Shown here in pieces: positions 1-5,230 of a DNA stretch of 6,070 nucleotides. Numbering within the stretch: position 1 is the first letter of the stretch; each line of letters opens with the position of its first letter. Source of the DNA: Candidatus Poribacteria bacterium (GTDB taxonomy: Bacteria; Poribacteria; WGA-4E; WGA-3G). The DNA lies in assembly GCA_009835515.1 (NCBI GenBank), contig VXXH01000298.1, positions 1 to 6,070 of the forward strand, given 5' to 3'. The notes below the pieces were generated by a model. That model did no database searches, was not told where the DNA came from, and saw only the letters and a list, made by a program, of their open reading frames with translations. Made by a program: the position numbers and the translations under genes.

Positions 1-228
1 CGTAAAAGCCTCACACGACTGAAAAATATCTAAAATATGCTTGTCAGTCGTTAGTCGGGAAAGATTGCTTAAAAGCACATCCCATTTGAAACAAACGACT
101 CAAAACTTTTCGTAAGGTGCTTTACAGCACGCAGTTAGGGCATTACCTGTTGCAGGAGGCTACAGAAGACTGGCACATCGCAAGCAGTGGTCGTTGATAG
201 CACGATCTGCCCCGCTCAGGGTGTTTCT
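1..228. other. Gene-free segment with small hairpins, downstream of xseA
   Basis: No convincing coding region is visible on either strand. The segment holds several small inverted repeats: CGACTGA at 16-22 with TCAGTCG at 44-50; TGCTT/AAGCA at 66-77; and GTGCT/AGCAC at 117-130. A short heptamer-like stretch (GTCAGTC GTTAGTC) at 43-56 resembles the repeats in the other gaps. One plus-strand frame is open from 139 to 267 (43 codons) and runs into the IS-like end at 229-264, but I see no TnpB zinc-finger or catalytic motif in it. The segment may be the inner part of a decayed or non-autonomous IS200/IS605 element, including its guide-RNA scaffold. That is inference. Confidence 0.45.
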
Positions 229-264
229 AAGAATCCCCCTGCTTTAGCGGGGGGAGTATGTCAA
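229..264 (+). mobile_element. Probable IS200/IS605-type right end / 3' end of a TnpB guide RNA (omega RNA) scaffold
   Basis: The sequence reads TAAGAA, then a 9-bp stem (234-242 with 247-255, one G.T wobble) closed by a TTTA loop, then GTATGTCAA. From memory this matches the layout of IS200/IS605 right ends such as ISDra2, where AGAATC, a stem with a CTTTAG-type loop and a terminal TCAA mark both the transposon end and the last bases of the TnpB guide-RNA scaffold. By that model the element ends at 264 and the guide would be read from 265 onward, towards the xseA stop codon. Neither a tnpB nor a tnpA gene is visible in the window, so this is either the edge of an element extending past base 1 or a remnant or non-autonomous copy. 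It could instead be a simple GC-rich terminator for plus-strand transcription, but no T-run follows it. Confidence 0.6.
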
Positions 265-283
265 GGTTAATCATTCCCTACAT

Positions 284-1537
284 CTAATCAGTTTCTTTGT
301 CACTGAGTTGATGTTCTGACAGAAATTCTTCAACCCGGCAAGCGAGATGCCCTTGTGCCAGTTGGACCTCAATTCTATCGCCAACAGATACCTGTTCAGC
401 TGTTGTTACCACCGCACCGTCCGTTTTTCGACTGATGCTATACCCACGTTTCAACGTCGCTAACGGACTCAACGCGTCAAGCCGTTGGGCAAGTGTGTGA
501 AGTCTGTTTTCACTATCAGAAAAGTTACGTCCTACAGCTGATCGACACGCTAAATCTAAGTTATCTACTGTTTGGTAAAGTTGATAAATCTCGCCTTTAC
601 GTTGTTCCGGGGCAAGTCGCGTTTCAAGCTCTTGGATCCGTGCTTCATGGCTATTCAATTGGTTCTGGATTGTTGTGCGCAGCCACGCATCAAGACCGTC
701 TAATTGTGCGAAAAGTTCATCCTGATCCGGGACAATATGTTCAATTGCTGCCGACGGGGTCGGTGCCCGGTGGTCTGCCACCATATCCGAGATCGTGTAA
801 TCCGTCTCGTGCCCGACTGCCGACACAACTGGAATCGTGGAAGCGAAAATCGCACGCGCAACGCGTTCTTCGTTAAATGACCAGAGATCCTCAATCGAAC
901 CGCCACCCCGTCCGACGATAAGCACATCTATATCGTCTCGCTGATTCATCACTTGCAGCGCGTCGGCAATCTCTTGTGCAGCACCATCACCTTGGACGAG
1001 GGACGGGTGTAGTAGCACTTCGGCTACCGGATACCGTTTGCGAAGCTGCTCACAAATATCTTGGAACGCTGCGCCCGTTGCTGACGTAATCACCCCGATC
1101 TTCTGCGGGAATTTTGGTAACCTTTTTTTGTGGATGTTATCGAACAACCCCTCGTCTGCGAGTTGCTGTTTCAACGCTTCAAACGCTCTCTGGAGCGCAC
1201 CAATCCCGACAGGCTCCACGTTTTGACCGATAATCTGATATTGTCCTCTGGTCGCATATAGACCCAGCTGCCCTTGCACAATCACCTCCTCACCGTCCTT
1301 CGGTAAAAATTTGAGACGAGAGGCATTGTTCCGAAAAAGGGCAACCGAGATTTGGCTATTCGCGTCCTTGAGCGTGAAATAGACATGCCCGGCACCAGAA
1401 CGACTATAATTCGATACCTGCCCCTGCACCCACACATTTTTGAAGGGTGGATGTTGCTCTATCAACCTTTTCAAGAGGTTTGTTATGTCACTGACACTCT
1501 GGACAGTTCTTGTTGGCATCGAGAATTCTAATTGCAT
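284..1537 (-). CDS. xseA: Exodeoxyribonuclease VII large subunit
   Basis: This is the catalytic subunit of exonuclease VII, which degrades single-stranded DNA from both ends to short oligonucleotides in the cytoplasm during repair. An N-terminal OB-fold occupies about residues 8-110 (VWVQGQVSNY, GHVYFTLKD). The catalytic domain follows with the family signatures GVITSATGAA (148-157), GRGGGSIEDLWSFN (209-222), VGHETD (241-246) and APTPSA (258-263). A charged, probably coiled-coil stretch spans about 275-350, and the C-terminal SPLATLKRGYS motif lies at 357-367. The length of 417 aa is slightly below the E. coli protein (about 456), the shortfall being in the coiled-coil arm. Two starts are plausible, Met1 at 1537 and Met7 at 1519 (MPTRTV). 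Neither has a clear Shine-Dalgarno, and a repeat array ends 3 nt before Met1. The small subunit gene xseB, often next to xseA, is not seen downstream. The family assignment is secure. Confidence 0.97.
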   Translation of the reverse strand: MQLEFSMPTRTVQSVSDITNLLKRLIEQHPPFKNVWVQGQVSNYSRSGAGHVYFTLKDANSQISVALFRNNASRLKFLPKDGEEVIVQGQLGLYATRGQYQIIGQNVEPVGIGALQRAFEALKQQLADEGLFDNIHKKRLPKFPQKIGVITSATGAAFQDICEQLRKRYPVAEVLLHPSLVQGDGAAQEIADALQVMNQRDDIDVLIVGRGGGSIEDLWSFNEERVARAIFASTIPVVSAVGHETDYTISDMVADHRAPTPSAAIEHIVPDQDELFAQLDGLDAWLRTTIQNQLNSHEARIQELETRLAPEQRKGEIYQLYQTVDNLDLACRSAVGRNFSDSENRLHTLAQRLDALSPLATLKRGYSISRKTDGAVVTTAEQVSVGDRIEVQLAQGHLACRVEEFLSEHQLSDKETD

Positions 1538-1540
1538 AAC

Positions 1541-1648
1541 TGGTTATCAGTTGTCAGTTGTCAGTACGATTTTTCTGCGAAAAATCTTCAGTTTCAGAAG
1601 GAGACTTTGGGACTATCCAAAACCTCTTGTAACTGATAACTGACAACT
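1541..1648. repeat. Heptamer-array inverted repeat filling the ymdB-xseA gap
   Basis: The left arm (1541-1565) is built of 7-nt units (GTTATCA, GTTGTCA, GTTGTCA). The right arm (1629-1648) is its imperfect reverse complement (AACTGAT, AACTGAC, AACT). Between them, at 1568-1586, is a perfect palindrome GATTTTTC-TGC-GAAAAATC. The element starts 3 nt from the xseA start codon and stops 2 nt from the ymdB stop codon, so it makes up essentially the whole 113-nt gap. In RNA it could fold as a long hairpin. It resembles heptanucleotide tandem repeat families known from filamentous cyanobacteria, but I do not claim homology. Function is unknown; a mobile MITE-like unit or a structured untranslated RNA are both possible. 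Confidence 0.8.
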
Positions 1649-1650
1649 AA

Positions 1651-2427
1651 TTAATACTGCTCCTGCAGCGGCACAATACTCACTGCCAGCCCCGTTTTGT
1701 CGTCTAATTCTATCTCAGCCCCGCAGAGTTTGACATTGCCTTTAGCGACAGTGAAGCGCGCTGGCATCATCGTCAGAAACCGTTCAAGCACAAGATCCGT
1801 TCGTACGCCGATAACCGAATCATAGGGGCCCGTCATCCCAACATCTGTAATATAGGCAGTGCCTTGCGGGAGGACGCGCGCATCCGCCGTCGGAACATGC
1901 GTATGTGTCCCAATCACCGCGCCGACTCTACCGTCAGCGTGCCAACCCATTGCGATTTTCTCAGAGGTCGCTTCGGCGTGAAAGTCGAGAAGGATATTGG
2001 GTGTCACCGCTTTTATCTCAGGCAAAATTGTATCAAGGGCGTGAAATGGGTTGGTATATAGGTTCATGAAAAGTTGTCCAGCGAGGTTGATGACACCAAG
2101 TTGGGTCTGTCCATCATCAGAGGAGACGATGGTCACACCGCGCCCGGTCACCTCGGTTGGATAGTTCGCCGGACGTATCAGCTGCGGTGTTGTATCTATA
2201 AAGTTGAAAATATCTTTATTATCCCAGACGTGGTTGCCAGTGGTAATCGCGGAGACACCCGATGCCAAGAGTTGATCAACAATCTCAAATGTCAACCCTT
2301 TCCCACCCGCGGCGTTCTCTCCGTTAGCGACAATAAAATCATACCTGTCTCGATGCGCTTCCAGAAACTTCGTTGTTGCTGCTCTGCCCGGATTGCCGAC
2401 TATATCTCCGATAAACAGTATCTTCAT
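1651..2427 (-). CDS. YmdB-family metallophosphoesterase (TIGR00282 type)
   Basis: This is a calcineurin-like dinuclear-metal phosphoesterase. Bacillus YmdB, the best-studied relative, is a cytoplasmic 2',3'-cyclic-nucleotide phosphodiesterase affecting biofilm and motility decisions. All metal-ligand motifs are present: D8 (FIGDIVGNPGR), E37 and N38 (ANGEN), N65 and H66 (GNHVWD), H150 (DFHAEATSEK) and H175/H177 (GTHTHVPTAD). The TDVGMTGP segment near residues 193-200 is also typical. At 258 aa it is of normal family length, with no signal peptide or membrane segment. The start at 2427 gives the canonical N-terminus MKILFIGDIVG. No strong Shine-Dalgarno is visible, and a repeat array begins about 7 nt upstream. 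The gene lies between pyrE and xseA on the same strand, a loose housekeeping neighbourhood that does not reveal the substrate. Family is confident; the physiological substrate is not known. Confidence 0.95.
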   Translation of the reverse strand: MKILFIGDIVGNPGRAATTKFLEAHRDRYDFIVANGENAAGGKGLTFEIVDQLLASGVSAITTGNHVWDNKDIFNFIDTTPQLIRPANYPTEVTGRGVTIVSSDDGQTQLGVINLAGQLFMNLYTNPFHALDTILPEIKAVTPNILLDFHAEATSEKIAMGWHADGRVGAVIGTHTHVPTADARVLPQGTAYITDVGMTGPYDSVIGVRTDLVLERFLTMMPARFTVAKGNVKLCGAEIELDDKTGLAVSIVPLQEQY

Positions 2428-2433
2428 CTTTAA

Positions 2434-2526
2434 TGGCTATCGGCTGTCGGCTTTCAGCCATCAGTAAAGAGGTCTCTGATGCACCAGAGACCCTCGCTGA
2501 CTGCTGACTGCTGACTGCTGACTGCT
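2434..2526. repeat. Heptamer-array inverted repeat filling the pyrE-ymdB gap
   Basis: The left arm (2434-2465) is a diverged array with 7-nt period (GGCTATC, GGCTGTC, GGCTTTC, AGCCATC). The right arm (2496-2526) is four perfect tandem copies of GCTGACT plus GCT, whose reverse complement AGTCAGC matches the left-arm units at most positions. A hairpin (2471-2492) lies between the arms. The array runs directly into the pyrE stop codon, sharing two bases with it, and ends 6 nt from the ymdB start. The heptamer differs in sequence from the arrays in the other gaps (CAGC rather than CAGT) but has the same period and layout. Confidence 0.8.
2471..2492 (-). terminator. Hairpin after pyrE, possible weak terminator
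   Basis: GGTCTCTG at 2471-2478 pairs perfectly with CAGAGACC at 2485-2492 around a 6-nt loop. On the minus strand the stem is followed by TCTTTA, a poor T-run, so it may terminate weakly or simply be the core of the flanking repeat element. It is the most GC-rich hairpin among the intergenic arrays. Confidence 0.35.
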
Positions 2527-3046
2527 ACTCTCCTTCTAATTCCGCAAGCGTAAAAACGGACGCGAATGTGCATCCAAGTGCATTAATCTTTGCTGCTCCG
2601 CCTGCCTGCCGATCAATGGCGGCTACGACATGGTCCACTCTATACCCGGCTGCACGAATCTGTTCAATTGATGTGCAAACCTGTCCTGCAGTTGTAATCA
2701 CATCTTCTATCACGACAAGTCTGCTACCTGCTTTGACCCCACCCTCTATAAGGTTACAGGTGCCATAAGTTTTTGCTTCCTTACGGACGTAAAAGCAGGG
2801 AAGCCCCGTTTGTAATGAGAGCGCGGTTGCAAGCGGGATGCCACCTAATTCCAAACCCGCTAACCCGTCACAACCCGACGGGAGCCGTTTCGCCATCTCT
2901 TGAGCAATCGCGGTGAGCAGTACGGGGTTGCTCTCAAATCGGTATTTATCCCAATAGAAATTACTGATACTTCCTGAACGGAGTTTGAATTCACCTGTGA
3001 GATACGAAGCCTCACGGATCTGTTTTGCAAGTGCTGTTTTTGTCAT
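2525..3046 (-). CDS. pyrE: Orotate phosphoribosyltransferase
   Basis: It converts orotate and PRPP to orotidine 5'-monophosphate and pyrophosphate, the fifth step of de novo pyrimidine synthesis, in the cytoplasm. The type I PRTase PRPP-binding loop is clear at residues 111-122 (VVIEDVITTAGQ). The catalytic-loop motif RKEAKTYGT lies at 88-96, and the N-terminal orotate-site segment FKLRSGSISNFYWDKYR at 20-36. The length of 173 aa matches the short bacterial form of the enzyme and is shorter than the 213-aa E. coli PyrE. The start at 3046 gives the usual N-terminus. It is preceded by a run of A residues and then a heptamer array, with no Shine-Dalgarno. No pyrF or other pyr gene is adjacent, so the gene is detached from a pyrimidine operon here. 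No attenuator specific to pyrimidines was recognised. Confidence 0.96.
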   Translation of the reverse strand: MTKTALAKQIREASYLTGEFKLRSGSISNFYWDKYRFESNPVLLTAIAQEMAKRLPSGCDGLAGLELGGIPLATALSLQTGLPCFYVRKEAKTYGTCNLIEGGVKAGSRLVVIEDVITTAGQVCTSIEQIRAAGYRVDHVVAAIDRQAGGAAKINALGCTFASVFTLAELEGE

Positions 3047-3052
3047 TTTTTT

Positions 3053-3175
3053 TGGTTATCAGTTGTCAGTTGTCGGTTATCGGTTAAAGAGGGTTTCTGC
3101 GGCGGATACAGCAAATCGGACTGCCACAAAGTGCCTCTTAACTGAAAACTGTTAACTGAAAACCGAAAACTATTC
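3053..3175. repeat. Large heptamer-array inverted repeat in the selD-pyrE gap
   Basis: The left arm (3053-3092) has units GTTATCA, GTTGTCA, GTTGTCG, GTTATCG, GTTAAAG followed by AGGG. The right arm (3133-3175) mirrors it as CCTCTT then AACTGAA, AACTGTT, AACTGAA, AACCGAA, AACTATT. GTTAAAGAGG (3083-3092) and CCTCTTAAC (3134-3142) pair with one base bulged. The roughly 40-nt centre is non-repetitive. The left arm ends 6 nt from the pyrE start codon. Bases 3053-3074 are identical to 1541-1562 next to the xseA start. No coding potential is visible. Confidence 0.78.
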
Positions 3176-3183
3176 CCTCTGAT

Positions 3184-3230
3184 AACTGACAGATTTTTTC
3201 GCAGAAAAATCGTACTGATAACTGATAACT
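3184..3230. repeat. Palindrome-plus-heptamer unit next to the selD stop; inverted copy of the unit at 1550-1593
   Basis: It contains AACTGAC, then the near-palindrome GATTTTTTC-GCA-GAAAAATC (3192-3211), then GTAC and two TGATAAC heptamers. Its reverse complement aligns with 1550-1593 along its whole length with about two substitutions and two single-base indels. It ends one base from the selD stop codon. On the selD transcript it could form an AT-rich hairpin, but no T-run follows, so a terminator call is not supported. Confidence 0.75.
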
Positions 3231-3231
3231 A

Positions 3232-4275
3232 TTAAAACACCTCAATATGCGCGGTATCACCGGCGACTACCTCTCCAATAACAGCGGCTTCAGGGCAATC
3301 CGCGGCACGGAGTTCCGCTACCGCTGCATCCGCGTTCTCGGCGGGAAGTGAGAACAGCAAGCCACCGGACGTTTCCGCCTCCATCAGAATGTGATGCATC
3401 GCCTCGCTATCTGTGTGGAACGTAACTTTGTCGGCAAGGAACGTCATATTCGCAAGATAGGCTTGTGTATAGGTATCCTGCGCGACGAGTGCCGGGGCAT
3501 CTTCAAAGTGAGGCACCGCAGCACTGTCTATCTTCAGACAAGCACCATTGCCCGCCGCCATCTCCGAAGCGTGTCCTAACAACCCGTAACCCGTGACATC
3601 CGTGCAAGCACTTGCACCATACTTCAGCATGACTGCAGAAGCAGCGGCATTGAGCCGAGTCATCGATTCAACGAGTTGTGGTAGCACCGTATCGCTGATC
3701 TTGTCAAACTTCAAGCCTGTGGTGAGGATACCGATACCGAGGTTTTTGGTCAAAATGAGGACCTCCCCCGGGCGTGCCCCGTAATTTTTGACGAATTTCT
3801 CCGGATGCACGATCCCCGTCACAGAAAGTCCATACATGAGTTCCGGCGCGTCTACGGTGTGTCCGCCGACAAGCGCTGCCCCCGCTTCAATCGCTTTTTC
3901 AGTGCCACCCCTGACAATATCACCGAGGATTGATAAATCCAAGTCCGCTTTGGGCCAGCAGGTGATATTCAACGCCGTTTTCGGGACACCGCCCATGCTA
4001 TAGACATCGCTCAGTGAGTTCGTCGCAGCGATCGCACCGAATGTATACGGGTCGTCAACAATAGGTGTGAAATAGTCAACTGTGTTGACGAGTGCAAGGT
4101 CATCAGAAATACGGTAAATTCCGGCATCGTCCGAGGTTTCGGTACCGACAAGGAGGTTCGGGTCGGTGGATTTCGGGATGTTATCTAAAATGTGTGCAAG
4201 CTCACCCGGAGCCAGTTTAGACGCTCACCCGGCGCATTTCACAGTCGCAGTTAAACGGATCTTCTGTTGTGTCAT
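3232..4275 (-). CDS. selD: Selenide, water dikinase; selenoprotein with UGA-encoded Sec17
   Basis: It makes selenophosphate from selenide and ATP, the selenium donor for selenocysteyl-tRNA synthesis and tRNA selenouridine. Translation from ATG at 4275 gives MTQQKIRLTATVKCAG, then TGA (4225-4227), then ASKLAPGEL and an unbroken frame to TAA at 3232, for 347 aa. The TGA sits at residue 17, where family members carry catalytic Cys or Sec, and Lys20 follows at the expected position (E. coli Cys17/Lys20). Further conserved features are D50 (ETSDDAG), D67 (NTVDYFTPIVDDP), N86 and D90 (ATNSLSDVYSMGG), VGGHTVDAPE and CTDVTGYGLLGHASEM. Length equals E. coli SelD. A call from the first later ATG (3996) loses residues 1-93 with the active site. 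No Shine-Dalgarno is evident; a repeat remnant precedes the start. selA, selB and the tRNA-Sec gene must lie elsewhere. Confidence 0.96.
4184..4221 (-). promoter_or_regulatory. Candidate bacterial SECIS element in selD mRNA
   Basis: On the minus strand, starting 4 nt after the UGA, UCUAAA (4221-4216) can pair with UUUAGA (4189-4184) as a lower stem. After an asymmetric internal loop, GGCUC (4213-4209) pairs with GAGCU (4203-4199) as an upper stem closed by the loop CGGGU (4208-4204). The G-containing apical loop lies about 17-20 nt after the UGA, inside the spacing expected for SelB-dependent recoding in bacteria. Pairing was judged by eye without energy calculation. The strong protein evidence for Sec17 means a SECIS should be here, but its exact fold is inferred. 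Confidence 0.6.
4225..4227 (-). other. Selenocysteine UGA codon (residue 17 of SelD)
   Basis: The in-frame TGA is flanked by perfectly conserved SelD sequence on both sides (KCAG before, ASKLAP after) at the catalytic position. This argues for recoding rather than a nonsense mutation or sequencing error. Confidence 0.93.
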
Positions 4276-4279
4276 AATA

Positions 4280-4324
4280 GAGTTGTCAGTTTTCGGTTTG
4301 CCTCGCAGTGAGAGTTGCCAGTTA
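4280..4324. repeat. Short degenerate repeat filling the isomerase-selD gap
   Basis: GAGTTGTCAGTT (4280-4291) recurs as GAGTTGCCAGTT (4312-4323) with one mismatch, separated by 20 nt. Both resemble the TCAGTTG heptamer family of the other gaps. The copy at the right overlaps the isomerase stop codon (4322-4324), and the left one ends 4 nt from the selD start. This is the shortest and most degraded of the gap-filling arrays. Confidence 0.6.
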
Positions 4325-5230
4325 AGAGGTTTCCTGTAGATCCGCCAAGACAGATTTTACGTACGCCACGCTCCGTCCATCTTGATGGAACTGGTCGCCG
4401 TCGCGGATACCCTCGATCGCCAGATAGCCATCGTAGCCAGCATCAAGTGCCGCCGCGATTGCGAAGCGATAGTCGATTTCACCATCGGGCAGTGGGACTT
4501 GGACATAGATAGCCGTTTCCAACTCTGGGATATGCACCCGATAGAGGCTCTTGCAATGCCAATAGTTGACATGCGGTGCAACCGCGGTGATTGCGGCTTC
4601 ACACGTCTCCTCTGGAATGTCGTAAGTCCAATAGACATTACCCAAATCCGGATTTATGCCGACATTCGGCGCGTCAATTAATTTTAACAACCGTAGCGTT
4701 GACGCACTGTTGTCCGCTATTGAATTTTGATGGATTTCTATGGAAATCTCGACGCCGAGATCCGCGGCGATAACGGCGACTTCACTCACAGCTTTCGCAG
4801 TCCGTTCGTAATCTTCATCATTCGCTTGACGGCTTGAGCCTTGTGAGACGGATTCGCCACGATACGTCCCTTTGCCACCCGGATCGTCGGGCGGTGTGGT
4901 GACTGTCGAATTAACAATACCCGCCCCCATCTTCGCCGCGAACTCAACGGCATCTATCATTCGTTGTTTGTTGGCTGCAGCGACCTGTGGGTCCCTCGCA
5001 GCACCACCGCCGCCGCGAATTGCGACACACGGCATACCTGTATCTTCAAGTTCTGCGCGGAGTGTTTTGACTTCAGCGTCAGGGAGGTTCATCCCCGGAA
5101 GTTCAATCCCGTCGAAGCCGATCTTTTTGGCGTGTTCTAAAAACCGCCGTCTATCTGTTGCATCGGTGGGTAGCGCGCCACCGTTGTAAGGGTATGATGT
5201 ACATCGTCTAAAAGCGTAGGCAATCTTCAT
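4322..5230 (-). CDS. Sugar phosphate isomerase/epimerase-like TIM-barrel protein
   Basis: It belongs to the xylose-isomerase-like / AP endonuclease 2 TIM-barrel superfamily, whose members isomerise or epimerise free or phosphorylated sugars and inositols with a divalent metal. Candidate metal ligands in family order are E165 (ISIEIHQ), D195 (GINPDLGN), H225 (YWHCKS) and E273 (YLAIEG). The first barrel strand is MKIAYAFR, and FDGIELPG at 39-46 is the usual second strand. The length of 302 aa is typical, with no signal peptide. An insertion-like polar stretch at about 112-137 (PPDDPGGKGTYRGES) may form a substrate lid. The start at 5230 overlaps the HD gene stop by 4 nt (ATGA) and has a strong Shine-Dalgarno, so translation is probably coupled. 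The substrate cannot be told from sequence. Family is confident; isomerase versus epimerase activity is inferred. Confidence 0.9.
   Translation of the reverse strand: MKIAYAFRRCTSYPYNGGALPTDATDRRRFLEHAKKIGFDGIELPGMNLPDAEVKTLRAELEDTGMPCVAIRGGGGAARDPQVAAANKQRMIDAVEFAAKMGAGIVNSTVTTPPDDPGGKGTYRGESVSQGSSRQANDEDYERTAKAVSEVAVIAADLGVEISIEIHQNSIADNSASTLRLLKLIDAPNVGINPDLGNVYWTYDIPEETCEAAITAVAPHVNYWHCKSLYRVHIPELETAIYVQVPLPDGEIDYRFAIAAALDAGYDGYLAIEGIRDGDQFHQDGRSVAYVKSVLADLQETS

Noticed and set aside
139..267. Open plus-strand frame as the tail of a TnpB gene
   Set aside because: It has no zinc-finger cysteine pairs in TnpB spacing and no catalytic motif; 43 codons is too little to call.
493..876. Plus-strand open frame of 127 codons opposite xseA, and similar plus-strand frames opposite the other genes
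   Set aside because: These are antisense shadows of strongly conserved minus-strand genes, with no recognisable family, ribosome site or independent support.
2434..2526. CRISPR array
   Set aside because: The repeat unit is 7 nt with no unique spacers, so it is a simple tandem and inverted repeat.
3093..3132. Pyrimidine-responsive attenuator or riboswitch upstream of pyrE
   Set aside because: No PyrR-binding consensus, leader peptide or known riboswitch core could be recognised between the repeat arms.
3192..3211. Rho-independent terminator after selD
   Set aside because: The stem is AT-rich with a bulge and no T-run follows on the minus strand; it is better explained as the core of a dispersed repeat.
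4225..4227. In-frame stop in selD as evidence of a pseudogene
   Set aside because: The TGA falls exactly at the catalytic Cys/Sec position and the flanks and remainder are fully conserved, which fits Sec recoding and not decay.
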